Source: Leguminivora glycinivorella (taxonomy: Eukaryota > Arthropoda > Insecta > Lepidoptera > Tortricidae). Taken from it: DNA of 64,000 nt. The notes below the pieces were generated by a model that saw only the letters and a list, made by a program, of their open reading frames with translations, did not search any database and was not told the origin of the DNA. The position numbers and the translations under genes are program-made. Shown here piece after piece: positions 22,209 to 33,534 of this stretch. Location: NCBI RefSeq assembly GCF_023078275.1, contig NC_062985.1, positions 6,403,408-6,467,407 on the forward strand. The letters are read 5' to 3'. Within the stretch, counting starts at the first letter, position 1; every line of letters begins with the position of its first letter.

Positions 22209-23367
22209 GATACGCTTAGGGTTGCCAGATAAAATTCGAGAAAAGCAAAACAAAATAAAATTTTAGATTTTTCAACTCGATAGGTACCGGTTGCATCGTC
22301 AGTCGAGTGCTTCGGAGCCCGGGGTCCAATTTCCTCCACTTCGCACGCTCTTCTGCATCCCTGATGGGTACGTAGCTGAGTGGCACAAACGCTCACGAAA
22401 CAAAACGCTCGTAGATATCTATCTCTATCGTTCTTGCGTATTATTGGCGTGACAGTGCCAGACTACCTTTCGCGGTGTTTCTTTTTCGTTTCGCGTCGCA
22501 GAAATGCCATTCGGCTACGGCACCTGGTTGTGAGACCATTGGCATGCATATATTGCAAATCATCCCCAAGCCAACATCACTTCTTGCGTTCCAGAGATTA
22601 CCTATACATGGTATTTTCGTTAAACATAGTATCGAGTAAAATAAATTAATAAATAACAAAAATTTTATAAAGTTCAGCTACCACATGTAAATAGATATGT
22701 AGGTACCTAGGTATATTACTTTCAAATATGTATTGTTTTTTCCCTTTCCAAGCGCCGGAATAGCTTAGTTTTATTACACTTTCTCGGGAGCCGAAAAGAC
22801 ATGCAAGAAATCGGGAGAATCTCGACCATGTAGCAACCCTAAGACTTAGTGACTACTTGACTAGGCATTCGTACGTTGCGCTAATTAGGAAGGAAACTAA
22901 TAAGTATTGAATGTCCGTAATTATTTTACGTTATGTCATCAATATTTATAAGGTCAGTCACCGTGTATGGTGTAGTTTTATTATAACCTTATTGGAAGTA
23001 ATGTATCAAATTGTTAACTACTGGGCAACGTCAGCCATACGTATAAGTTTATATTACCTATAGTAAATTTGTTGAAAAATACACTACGTCAAGCACTTTT
23101 AAACATATGTATACGTAGCGTAAAATAAACTTTTAAGGGCAGATAAGTAGGTATTCACTAGGTACTATTAAGTTTCTTATATATAATGTTTTGGAGTTGG
23201 AAGTACAGTCAGCAATATGTATACTATTGGCTCAGCAACTTTGCATACAAATATCTATTCAGACTATTCAGGAAGCAGGAAGCAGGAAGAGCCACCTTTC
23301 TCTGCAGCCGACAGACTAGGTAAGGTACACAATTTCAATAATAGTTGGTAATTAATACCTATTGGTA

Positions 23368-23465
23368 TGTATTTATTTATTTAATCTTTATTAAGGCGGA
23401 CTTAATGCCAGACAGCATTCTCTACCAGTCAACCTTTAGGCAAAGCAGAGATATTGTGGGCGGTG
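23368..23465 (-). mobile_element. LINE 3' end, minus strand
   Basis: On the minus strand: GGTTGACTGGTAGAGAATGC, GGCATTAAGTCCGCCTTAAT, then AAAGATTAAATAAATAAATA. The plus-strand copy at 59625-59730 has the same layout. This TGGTAGAGAATG...ATTAAGT(C/T)CGCC...AATAAA(G) pattern is a recurrent 3' UTR in lepidopteran non-LTR retrotransposons. Only the tail is present. Confidence 0.65.
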
Positions 23466-24205
23466 ATATTACTAAAACTTTACATAGATCAACCTAGAGA
23501 TTATAATTCTTACCGAGTGGATTAAAGATTAAGTAAAATGCATAAGTATTTTTTTAATGATGTAGATACGTAGTAATACTTACGTATGTAGGTACCTAAG
23601 AGTGTGTTTATAAATATATCTAAGGTTAACTTGATTCTATAACTTACCTAAGTGTCTTCCTAAGTGAAGAAAACGTAAGGTAATGTAAAGTTTATTGGAT
23701 CATTAGCATCGGCTCCCGTCGCGACGACACTCCATACTAGACAAACATTCTGAGACTATAGGAACTCACACGTGTGTGCCATTTTTGCTTAGAATGTTTA
23801 CAAGTGGATATTATGTTATGTAGGTATAATCTGTTCTAGGTGTCTTATATTTTTACGTGCTGTCGATGATTCAGAAAACATTGAATACATTAGACATGCA
23901 TAGCACTTAGTTTAATCGGTAGAACTTGACTTTCATTCGCCTAATAAGTTTGTACCTATTGTAGGTACCTTAGTACAAGCACACAAAAGCGACAAGGTAC
24001 AGAAATCGTCACTTATTTATTCCGGTGACTGTCCTAAGTAGTATCAATGTATTTAACTTCCCTTATCAAACACTTCAGACTAGACGCATAGAATAAGCAC
24101 AAGTGTCGCGTGAGTCGCGTCTATACTAGTATAGTTATACGAGTATATGAATTAGACACAGCTGACGATCGGTAAAGAGAGCATGGGAGTTAATGACCCC
24201 GCGAA

Positions 24206-24250
24206 CATTCGCTCCTGCGAACGCTACGCGCTACGCCGTAGCGCCGCAAA
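24206..24250. repeat. CTACG-rich cluster, copy 1
   Basis: GAACGCTACGCGCTACG followed by CCGTAGCGCCGC: alternating GCTACG and CGTAGC words in AT-rich DNA. Similar clusters lie at 53846-53905 and 63161-63245. Confidence 0.45.
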
Positions 24251-25499
24251 AACGTTTTGTACATCACATGACACATCATTGACGGGTTTCTACCACAGAA
24301 TATAGATAATTATAATAGTTTTCTACTATAATTAAGTAGGTTTAACTTAAAACCAACCTAACTAAGGAAAACTTATGAAGGTACCTATAGATAATGTCGA
24401 ATATACCTACCTAATATATAAGTTAACAATAGGTAAATAGTTTGAACCAAGAAAGACATCGTATACATTCCTATTAGGTGAAAAAAAATCTTGCTTCCAA
24501 ACTTTTTACCAATGTTTCCAAGTCCCAAATATATTTAACCCTCCCCATTAAAAAATGTCTAACATTTTATTAGCGTTCAAAAAACAAGGACGCTAGAACG
24601 CCAGTCATGTTGTTCAAAGAGATAATACTCGACGTGTTAAATGCGAGCCCACAATTGAATCGTCGGGCGAAGGCCATCAATTAAAGTTATTAAAAATAAC
24701 ATTTTAACATGTGTTGTGCAGTACAGGTATGTACCTACATTTGACGTCAATACTTGAACGTTCGTGTTACTTTGATAAGATTAAGTGTTGTATTTGTAAT
24801 TGTCGATTGTTTTATCGCTGTTATGGATTGAGAAGATTTACATTTTTTAACATAATCATCCAGCTCTGGTATTTTAAGTGATATGGCAAGGTATTAAAGT
24901 CCAATAACGTAAATAATCGTAGGTATTTGTGAGAACCTCGTTTGGTCGGACGAGTGACGGCGCGGCGAGTACAGGCAGGGGCGGCTCACTCCGCGAATCT
25001 ATCGCCGCGCTACAAGTACATGCCAGCGGCCGCGAGTTCGCGGCCTAATCAGGGGTGGCGCGCGTTCTCACGGAACGCACGTTCGCACTTTCTATTGTTA
25101 CATTACGTAGCAAGTTTTTTTCAAGGTTCATATGCGATGTCCACGTGTGGAATGGCTAATAATGCTTAGTTAAATAGACATCATGAATAAAATAGGACAA
25201 TGTTACACTGATCTTATTGATTAAGTCCAACGGAAAACAACTTCAATAAGGCTTCTGATGCTGAAGGCTGTAACAAAAATATATAAATACTGTATATTAT
25301 GTATATATACCTAGAAAGTACCCAAGACTTGAATATATAGTATAACTATTTATCTGAGAATTAATGCGTTTTAAACCATAGATAACCCTATCACTGGACG
25401 CCGCGCACGTGCGGCTGGTTTCTTTGTTAGAATTTTGTAGGCATTTAAAAAGGCGGCATTTCGTGAACATCAAAGCAGTGGGCCTTCTGTACTTGTACT

Positions 25500-26300
25500 A
25501 TTATATATTCTGTGGTACAGGTATGACGCGGGCAGGGCGAGCGGAAGCCGACCTGCGACCCGCGAGTCGCCATTAGCGCCGCGCATTCAATAATAATGAA
25601 CGACTCGCTCCGAAATATCCCTGTTTACACCCGCCGCCGCGCCGCGCCGCAGCGACGACCGACCGCATTTTATTTTTTTCGCTGTCGCCCATTTCGCCGT
25701 CATAGCTATTTCCACTCGAGGCATTATACGCGCGCCAGTGTGTGCGTCAGTCCACGTGGACCGCTTCGACGTCGGTGAACAGAATCCGTCGAATCGCGGC
25801 TTCCCATTGGTCGATTCGGCGAGATCGCTTATTAAGGGCGGAGTTACACGCGTTCCCGCGCTTCGATTGGTCGGCACAGTGCGCGAAAAGAGCGCCATTG
25901 GCCGGGTTGATTTTTATAAGCGCGGCACTCCACGTGGACTCGTTTATCTATTCAGACGCCGGCGGCGCGGTCGCGGGGGGAGGCCGGGGGGTATACGGGC
26001 AATCAGTAAAGGCGGGAGGAATACGGCCATATTTATAAGAGCTGCGGGGATGCAATCACGAAGCGGCGCGGGGGGTGCGGAGGAGGGGGGCGGCGGCCAT
26101 TTTGAGGGCAGCTCTTTTTATTCGTTTTTCGCGCGGGGTGCGTCGTCGGGAGCGCCGTGCTAATTGCGGGGGTAATGAGGGCGCTCGAGAGCTCACTCTA
26201 TTAAACTCGGTATCGACTGCCTTATTGATTCGTCCTTATACGACAGGCTGTAAACAAAGCGGGCTCGATTAGACTCTTTACGCACGACACGGCCGCGTTG
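25500..26300. promoter_or_regulatory. CpG-rich block with CCAAT boxes and E-box palindromes
   Basis: This block is much richer in G+C and CpG than its flanks. It holds inverted CCAAT boxes (ATTGGTCG at about 25806, GATTGGTCGG at 25866, CATTGGCCGG at 25897) and two CACGTG E-boxes (25753-25758 in the palindrome GTCCACGTGGAC, and 25931-25936). It also has TATA-like TTTATAAG at about 25913 and 26033. Together these resemble a promoter region. The long open frames here (for example 25738-26163) are low-complexity chance ORFs rich in Gly/Arg and lack splice or domain support. Which gene, if any, it serves is unknown; an unannotated or non-coding transcript is possible. Confidence 0.5.
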
Positions 26301-26514
26301 CCCGTCGCCATACGCGCCCATTCATAATCGTTTTATCATCGATGAATTCGGTTTAAATGTACACTCACTAGTTTAACTCGTATCGTATATAATAAATACC
26401 TAATTAGGTACAATAGGTACATATAACTGATATAACTTTATCACTTAACAGTTTATTTTCAAAAGTCGTTGAGTAGATGAGTGGAAATCTCCGATATCTT
26501 AGTACCTATCTAAG

Positions 26515-28531
26515 ATCCCATATAACCATAATCGGTCGCCGTTCCTACGCAAATCCTCCTATTTTGTGTACACACAGGTCTTCGGGTCTCAATGCTTAGT
26601 CGCAGTACGGTCGACGTTTAGTCGCGGCGACCCAAATGGGGACGATTGGTAACAGGCACAAATGGTCACAGAAGTGACAGAAGTGTGCACTACGCGTGCA
26701 CACATTGTTACCGTTTGGCGACTACTTTCCCAAAATCATTCGTTCATTTCATTCTTTTCAAATGGCGACTGTCAGAGACGTCAAAGTAAAAAAGAAATAA
26801 AATCATTTGACATTAAAATGTAATGGCGTAAGAATTTGTTAAAGATAAAATATTGTTTGCATTTGTAATATAATGTGGGCTAATTACCATGGCCAATTAA
26901 ATTGCTCGAGTGATTTCATAAAATAAGTCTAAATTTATCAACGCGCCATCAATTCACCTCAGTTTAACCAGTAATAATATTATTGACTACTCGGTGTTTG
27001 CGTGTTATGTATATTGATTGGTGAAGTTTTAGTGCTCCGGTGCATATACTATACTGAAATAATAAAAATAATGCCTAGAAAACCAATAAAGCTGTTAAAA
27101 TATGGATTAAGACGGTAATATTCCATGTAAAAAACAGTCGCCAAACGGTCACCAAACGGTCGACAAACGGTCGCAAAATGGTCGCAGCGTACACGCGTGA
27201 CCGAAAGCAAAATGGCTTCTTGTATTAATTTTTTCCAGGTATCCTCAAACTTTATAAACAATTAAATATGCCGTCGTACTCAGTTGCCCTCACTAAAGAA
27301 GATTAAAAAAAATTGTAACGTGCGTACCGAGCTGCTGGGTTGTAAAGGATCGGGGATCATATTATTATGGTCTTCTATAGAGCAACTAGTATTTTGCGGC
27401 ATTTCACAATTGACACTTGTTGAAGTAGTCGTCATTAATATTACTATCAACATTAATTTCAGCGATCTGTACTTCTTTTGTCAAGATTTTTGTATAGATA
27501 AGTGTCTACAAATTTGTAATGTTAAAGAGACATAAATAAAACGTAGTAGAGTAAATAATGTGTTTTTTTTGTAACCCAAACAAAATACTTGTAGATACGA
27601 GTGCGGAAAAGAGGAAAATCGATACGAGTAGCGATAAATTAATACACGAACGAAGGGAGTGTTTTAAATCGACACGAGTTGTGAATGTCCTTTTCGCACG
27701 TGTATCGTACGACGATTTTCAGTACCTAAATCTAAGCTAAGAGTTTCGACCAGACAAGAAAACAATCATTGCTTGATTTGCTCGCACTACTGCGTTAAAA
27801 AAAGCAGCATCTGTACTGAAAAAAACTATCATTGCGCAACAGAAATTCTATTAATATCACAGTAAATACTCTATTTCATTTGATTCCTACTTTTATTGTG
27901 TAAAGCAACACTACACTTCATTTTTATCAATAAGAATTAAAAATTATATATTTAATACATTAAGTAACTATAAAGTGCTTATCTATTTGTATTATCATTC
28001 TGCACTTTTCTTAACTTTCCCACATTTCTATAAAATGTCGAAGAGTGCTTAAATGGTCGTCGTCGTTTATTATTATTTAATTCGCTCATATTTAAATGAT
28101 TCAAAGCAACCAGTCCACAACTTCACAAGACAGTTTGAGAAACCTTCGTATTTCAGATTGTCATTTGCGGATACAGTGGTTTAGGAGCAGTTCGGTAATC
28201 AGACCTACACATGTGTGTACAAATTCTGTCAATGTCACTGTCAGAAACCGTTCTGACAGTGACAATGACAGCCACAAATTCGTCCACATGTTGTTACCGT
28301 TATGTGTGCAAACGTCGACTAATAAAGTGTCGTTAAAAGTCATTCTGACAGTGACATTGATAGCCACAAATTCTTACACATTTTGTTACCGTAACGAGTG
28401 CACACGACGACTACATTTTGTTATTGTATCAATACGGTCGCATTGTTTGCACGACGTTACCACGCGTTATGTCACATTTGACAGTTAGTTACTGATTTGA
28501 AGATTTTGCGACTGAAATGGTTGTATGGGAT
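26515..28531. mobile_element. 2-kb inverted-repeat element with GGTCGC sub-repeats
   Basis: Left end ATCCCATATAACCATAATC + GGTCGC (26515) and right end GCGACTGAAATGGTTGTATGGGAT (to 28531) form an imperfect 25-bp terminal inverted repeat. Inside are clusters of 11-12-bp units (AACGGTCACCAAACGGTCG, about 27135-27190; GTCGCAGTACGGTCGACG, about 26600) and a duplicated block of period about 93 bp (TCTGACAGTGACAWTGAYAG and ACAAATTC at 28251 and 28344). ACATTGTTACCG words are shared by both halves. No transposase is recognised among its ORFs. Probably a non-autonomous DNA element; family unknown to me. Confidence 0.55.
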
Positions 28532-29170
28532 ATACCCAACGCTACTTAAATAGAGTAATTTACTAAAACTGATAACTACTTATCATTTATAACTTATTCA
28601 TTGGCCATAAATTAACAAAATAAATATGTATTAATTTACTAAGTTATTTAACTCTATTAATTCCGCAAAATTTGATAGGTACTTAATACTTAGCACGTAA
28701 TAGTGGCAACTTAACACATACCTAGGTAGATACCTAAAACCTAAACAATATCTTTATTATTTATTAGAAATGGATATCATCTCCAAAATATCCACTAATA
28801 AAAAAATCCGAAATAATCTTATTATCGATTTGCGTCTCTACAATTATGGGAATACCTAGTGGGTGATTTGAGTAATTCAATTACATATTTAAAGAGATAT
28901 GTTTTCCCCCTTAAATTAGGGCCTGATGACTTCTATTATAAAGTTTATATTAAGGTATTCAATTTTGGGCGGACCTTATGGCGGTCAAAATTTCAGTTCT
29001 AGTTTGATTTTTGTGATTTAGGGTATATATTTAAATACCTACCTACGTATAGTAGATCAGAAATATTTTTTTAATACACATGGTGGCAAAAACAAATGTG
29101 TAGGAATATATGTAAAATATAAACGACCTAATACACTAATAAATAATAATAGATCTACCTATATTTGTAA

Positions 29171-29305
29171 ATGTGCACGGGAAAACGTCTCGCTTTGTCG
29201 ATTGCTTTTTAAAGCCGCTTTGTCAGTTTATTCATATAAAGATGCTTCAAGTCTCGCCTTAGTAGTAACCGACAAAGTGCGACGTTTTACTAAACACACT
29301 CACAT
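29171..29305. mobile_element. MITE with ATGTG...CACAT ends, copy 1
   Basis: Begins ATGTGCACGGGAAAACGTC, ends GACGTTTTACTAAACACACT + CACAT. The inner arms pair (CGCTTTGTCG / CGACAAAGTGCG). An inverted second copy is at 30301-30440. Confidence 0.7.
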
Positions 29306-30039
29306 TTCAGTGTCACTAAACATGTGCTAACTGCTGCTAACTGTTACAATCTCACAACTCACAAGCATGTTTGTTAGGGTGTAAACATAATTTTAATAAA
29401 TTACTGGAGGTATTCATTTACAATTTGCATTGTAAATAAGGTAATGCGTCCAATACCGAGTAATTTTTGCGGGAGGTAAAAAGTCAACGATTAAATATTT
29501 TCATAATAAGCTTGTTTTTCCTTTTCGTACCAAAGCGGTTGGGTGTGCCAACTCGACAAGCGAGGTAAAAGGAAAATGACGGGATTGGTCAAATGGTCAG
29601 TGCAACAGGATGGTCGATGGCTAATACCTACCAATGTACATACATAGCAAAGACATATGTAACTCCGTATAGATATAGATGGATAAAGTCTAAGAAAAAA
29701 ACGTACCTCAAAGCCCTATAGAAAAAGGTAGAGGCCTACATGGCGTTACACCTTTGGGGAACGCTCGGCTAGATGGCGCTAATATTAATATTTGACATTT
29801 TAACACATGTATATCAAACTAACAATATGGGCCAAATTGTCAAAACTGAGGTTCAAAAGTTTTAAAAGCTTGTGTCGAGAGATGGCAGTCTATGCACTGT
29901 GATTAGTGTGATTACACATTTTACTTTGATAGTAACCCTCTATATAAAACTCGATCCTCTTTGATACACAGATAGATGGAATTATACCTACCTACTCTTT
30001 ATTGTTACACCTCAGCAAAAGATACAGCGGAGACAAAAC
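29306..30039. other. Intergenic, old interspersed repeat at about 29705-29960
   Basis: AT-rich. The part GTACCTCAAAGCCC...CTCGGCTAGATGGCGC...GATTACACATTTTAC...GATACACAGATAGATGG parallels 40031-40470 (CTCTCGGCTAGATG...GATTACACATTAATTATC), so an old repeat family is present. No gene. Confidence 0.4.
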
Positions 30040-30675
30040 AAATGATTATAAATAAATATAGGCAGACAACAGGCGGTCTTATCGCTAAAGAGCGATCTCT
30101 ACCAGACAACCTTTGGGTACCTAGCGGAAATAAGCAACATAATCAAAAAGACCTATTAGGTGTTATGAAATAAAAAATCACAATTATTCTAATTTCCAAC
30201 ACACAAATTCAATAAACATACACATATACCTAAGAGAATATAAATATACTTACATAAACATATTTAAACAGTACTAATAGTAATATACAACAAGCCAGAT
30301 ATGTGAGTGTGTTTAGTAAAACGTCCCACTTTGTTGGTTATCATTAAGGCGAGATTTGCTTGTATCTTTTTATGAATAAACTGACAAAGCTGCTCTATAG
30401 CAATCGACAAAGTGGGACGTTCTCCCGTACACACTCACATATTATATAATTATATAGTGTATTAACAAACCAAAAATCTACAGCAGTCATAGGTGTAGAT
30501 ACCAACCACAGAGTAAAAATAGCAATACGATCACTAAGGGAGAGATAGATACCTAATATTCTTAAAGCATTTTTTTTAAACAGAAAGAGATTGAGCCCGT
30601 CTAATGCCTGAGGTAGAGAATTCCAGAGTCGAAAAGCTTTAAAGGTAAAAGAGGAGTTGTAAAATTTACCTAGCT
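30040..30675 (-). mobile_element. LINE fragment: reverse transcriptase C-terminus and 3' UTR
   Basis: On the minus strand from about 30673 the frame reads FYNSSFTFKAFRLWNSLPQA then LDGLNLFLFKK. This is the C-terminal SFxxxAxRLWNSLPxxL...LxxFKxxL block that closes many jockey/CR1-type reverse transcriptase ORFs. A stop interrupts the frame at 30676-30674, so it is a relic. Further 3' (30125-30040) is a GGTAGAGATCGCTCTTTAGC then GATAAGACCGCC 3'-UTR block running into TATTTATTTATAAT. A MITE (30301-30440) is inserted between the two parts. Confidence 0.75.
30301..30440. mobile_element. MITE with ATGTG...CACAT ends, copy 2 (inverted, inside a LINE)
   Basis: 140 bp, opposite orientation to 29171-29305: ATGTGAGTGTGTTTAGTAAA at the left matches the right end of copy 1, and GGGACGTTCTCCCGTACACA at the right matches its left end. 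It splits the LINE relic, so it inserted later. Confidence 0.72.
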
Positions 30676-30984
30676 ACCTATTAGTAGGTACCCAGTAGAG
30701 TCTATAATATGATCAAAGAGTTTTAGTTAAGTAATTTTTGTTCCACATTTATCTAATGTGCAATCGTAATGAAGAAAATACGCGTAGAATTAGGTAATAG
30801 AGCTTGTAAACCTTTAGGGCCGATGTACACGAACAGTTCTCATTGCATTTGGTTTGCAGTCCGTCTGTAAGGGCCAATAAGGGCAATAATACGTTTTATA
30901 CCTATGCGTACATAATATTAAAAACTCGTTAAGTTCCATTCTATTTTCAAAATACATAAGGATAATAGTATATTGTGCAACAAG

Positions 30985-31076
30985 GGAGGTAAGGGGGATT
31001 TTGTCAACGTTAATAACTCGCGACAGCCGCAGGCTGGAGAGAGTTATAGACACGAGTTTACAAAATCCTTACCTCC
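30985..31076. repeat. Hairpin, GGAGGTAAGG arms
   Basis: GGAGGTAAGGGGGATTTTGT at 30985-31004 pairs with ACAAAATCCTTACCTCC at 31060-31076. Small MITE or foldback; no ORF. Confidence 0.65.
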
Positions 31077-31082
31077 TGAGTT

Positions 31083-31152
31083 ACAGTTATATTTACAGTT
31101 ACAGTTTACAGTTACAGTTTACAGTTACAGTTACAGTTACCTGAGTTACATT
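31083..31152. repeat. ACAGTT microsatellite
   Basis: About ten imperfect ACAGTT/TACAGT units in direct array, directly after the hairpin at 30985-31076. Confidence 0.85.
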
Positions 31153-31859
31153 TGAGAGGAAAACACAGAGGAAAAAAATCATAAGGCGCCGCTGCGACCA
31201 GTAGGCTATCTTCACCTATATCGGATTCTTCATATAAATCCATTGTTCTTGATTACAAACGCTTTTTGAGCACAAACAAACACTAAAATACCGCATATAA
31301 ATTAAATGCAATGTTCAAAAAAGCATACAAGCAAAAGAAGCAACTCATTTTACGTGTCCGTCAAAATATTTGTCGACATTTTCTGCTTAAATTTTCTGTT
31401 GTACTGCCCGTTGCTATACTGTGCCGGCAACGCGGTCAAGTGCAAATCGAGATGGCCGTCAAAGTTTCCTGCCAGGTTGCTAATTATAACGATTTATCTA
31501 CGTGAAATTTACAAAATAAATGTAAAACACACTGAAATAATTGTAAAACATAAATAAAATGCATTTTTCATACCGCATAATATTTTTTATAGCTTAATAG
31601 TCAAATTTTAGTTGTGCAAAAAATCCTTGGCTGATTGAAACTGTATCCTTTGCCCGAAGTAAATATTGTACGGATTGTATTAATTTTTAAAACTAAATCC
31701 ATTACTCTCTTGGGAATAAAATAGTACATTATTCTTCAGTACACGTAGACGTAATGAGACCTTTAAACAGCAAATGTGATGAAAAAGTAAATAAAATAAT
31801 GCCTTGCTGTTTGCATAAAAAATATTAAACAATATTGAAATAAATCACTGTCTGACTCT

Positions 31860-31935
31860 CATTTAATTAGATCCTAATTGATATTACCTACCTACCTTTA
31901 CCTATAGGTAGTATCAATTAGGATCTAATTAAATG
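31860..31935. repeat. Near-perfect 31-bp inverted repeat
   Basis: 31860-31890 (ATTTAATTAGATCCTAATTG core) pairs with 31905-31935 at 30 of 31 positions, leaving a 14-nt loop CCTACCTTTACCTA. Stable hairpin; may be a tiny MITE. Confidence 0.8.
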
Positions 31936-31984
31936 TAGTATATTATATTTACAAACCTAATATTATGTATGTTAAATTATTTTG

Positions 31985-32242
31985 ACGACCGGTCTGGCGC
32001 AGTCGGTAGTGACCCAGCCTGCTACGCCGCGGTCCCGGGTTCGAATCCCGGTAAGGGCATTTATTTGTGGGATGAGCACAGATATTTGTTCCTGAGTCTT
32101 GGATGTTTTCTATATATATAAGTATTTATATATTATATATATATCGTTGTCTGAGTACCCACAACACAAGCCTTCTTGAGCTTACCGTGGGCCTCAGTCA
32201 ATCTGTGTAAAAAAAAAATGTCCTATAATATTTATTTTATAT
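31985..32242 (+). mobile_element. tRNA-derived SINE, plus strand
   Basis: The head has Pol III internal promoter boxes: A box TGGCGCAGTCGG (31995-32006) and B box GGTTCGAATCC (32038-32048), 31 bp apart. A tRNA-unrelated body follows (GGGATGAGCACAGATATTTG, CTGAGTCTTGGATG, GAGTACCCACAACACAAGCC, GTGGGCCTCAGTCAATCTGT), then poly-A and TGTCC...AATATTTAT. It should not be annotated as a tRNA gene: the acceptor stem does not close after the B box. A minus-strand sister is at 46750-47034. Confidence 0.88.
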
Positions 32243-32954
32243 ATTATTCTTTTTCCTAGTTTAGTTTATCCACATTATAGGTAACCATTAAACTTACCGT
32301 AATATAACAAGCCATTGCATGCAAATCCAAATACATTACAATCAAAGTGTAATTAAAGCTATATGTCGCACCGGACGCCCCCAATGTCAATTAGTCCAGT
32401 TAGCGGCCCTATCGACCGAATGATTACTTCCTATTAGTGCATGATCACATTACTCATACTTAGCCGAAGGGTTAGACAGTACTACCTGTACAGTCGCCTT
32501 CAGAAACAGGGGCAAGCAAACACCTTGGCATTGTTCGAGCCGATATTGTTTAGTTAAATAGTTACCTAAAAGATGTCGCTGTCCCAGACGCAAACTGGAT
32601 AACGATAGGTTTTTATAAAATCATGTAAGGAATTGTCATATTGGGGAAAATATTTGGTTTGGTATCGTAGCAACGTGTCTCTTTCAAAGTGGTCCTTCGA
32701 GTCGATACGCCTAGACAATAGAGGCTTGTGCCGATATTTGTGAGCGCCTTGACCGCTTCGATATCTTTGATGGCGTCTGTACTGTACATACTAGCTGGTA
32801 AGTGTAAGTGCCTAGAGCTTATTTGCAGATAAAATTGTCTTAAAAATGCACCTGCTGAGTGTTAGTTAGGTATTAGGTAGGTCATACACACAAACCCCAA
32901 CAGAAACAAAAGTTTTTAACTTCTGATTAGTATAAACGTCTGCAATCAATGCCA
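32243..32954. other. Intergenic, no gene seen
   Basis: Mixed sequence with a repeat-poor patch at 32365-32470 (GCACCGGACGCCCCCAATG, CAATTAGTCCAGTTAGCGGC). No ORF or repeat structure. Confidence 0.4.
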
Positions 32955-33240
32955 CTAGGCTTAGAATAAATTTAAAAGTGGAAAATGTCTGCCTTTGGTG
33001 AGACTTGAACTCACGGCCTCTGGATCGATACTCCAGCGCTATGCTAGATGAGATGAGCCACCAAGACTACAACCAAGCCAGCGAAATTGACCATTGACCT
33101 TAGTGGTGGAAAATTTCGCTGGCTTGGTTGAAGTCTTGGTGGCTCAGTTGGCAGAGCGCTGGAGTGTCGATCCAGAGGCCGTGAGTTCAAGTCTCACCCA
33201 TGGCAGACATTTTCCAATTTTAAATTTATTCTAAGCCTAG
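32955..33240. repeat. Foldback of two head-to-head tRNA-like sequences
   Basis: Two arms of about 130 bp (32955-33088 and 33112-33240) form a long hairpin with a 23-nt loop. The right arm contains a tRNA-like sequence (33134-33210) with an A box TGGCTCAGTTGG. Its 5-bp anticodon stem CTGGA/TCCAG closes a loop GTGTCGA (apparent anticodon GUC). The T stem is GTGAG/CTCAC, and 6 of 7 acceptor pairs form. The B-box region (AGTTCAAGTCT) departs from consensus. The left arm holds the same sequence inverted, with an insertion in the D-arm region (GCTATGCTAGATGAGATGAG). Lack of a canonical B box and the foldback context argue against a working tRNA gene. Confidence 0.75.
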
Positions 33241-33335
33241 AAACAAAAGTTAACTCTTACTTATGAAAGTTAAATAAACGAAGCTTTTTTCTATACCACA
33301 CTGTGGAAAACGAGCATAAGGCTGGCCTGCTGGTA

Positions 33336-33534
33336 AGCAGTCATCATAGCCTATGAACATACTGTTTTGAAGATGCCCAGCATAAGGTATCTACCTACTA
33401 TTAGAGTAAAACCACGTGCAAACCTCGACAGGGAGCAGTCATCATAGCCTATGAACGTACTGTTTTGAAGATGCCCAGCATAAGGTATCTACCTACTATT
33501 AGAGTAAAACCACGTGCAAACCTCGACAGGGAGC
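33336..33534. repeat. 98-bp tandem duplication, almost identical
   Basis: Unit 1 starts AGCAGTCATCATAGCCTATG at 33336, unit 2 at 33434. I see one substitution (GAACATACT against GAACGTACT). Very recent duplication, possibly variable between individuals. Confidence 0.9.

Noticed and set aside
22216..22847. Possible element with CTTAGGGTTGC / GCAACCCTAAG ends
   Set aside because: The ends are only 11 bp, and I found no target-site duplication or internal pairing; left out of the feature list.
25738..26163. 141-codon plus-strand ORF in the CpG-rich block
   Set aside because: Gly/Arg-rich low complexity, overlapping open frames in other frames, no domain, and promoter-like motifs inside it. GC-rich DNA keeps frames open by chance.
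28096..28488. 130-codon plus-strand ORF
   Set aside because: Falls in the duplicated TCTGACAGTGACA block of the 26515-28531 element; no motif, and an antisense frame overlaps it.
31985..32060. A tRNA gene
   Set aside because: A and B boxes are good, but the sequence continues as a SINE body and no acceptor stem closes; a sister copy exists at 46750-47034.
33134..33210. A functional tRNA-Asp (GUC)
   Set aside because: The cloverleaf folds, but the B box is off consensus and the sequence is one arm of a foldback repeat.
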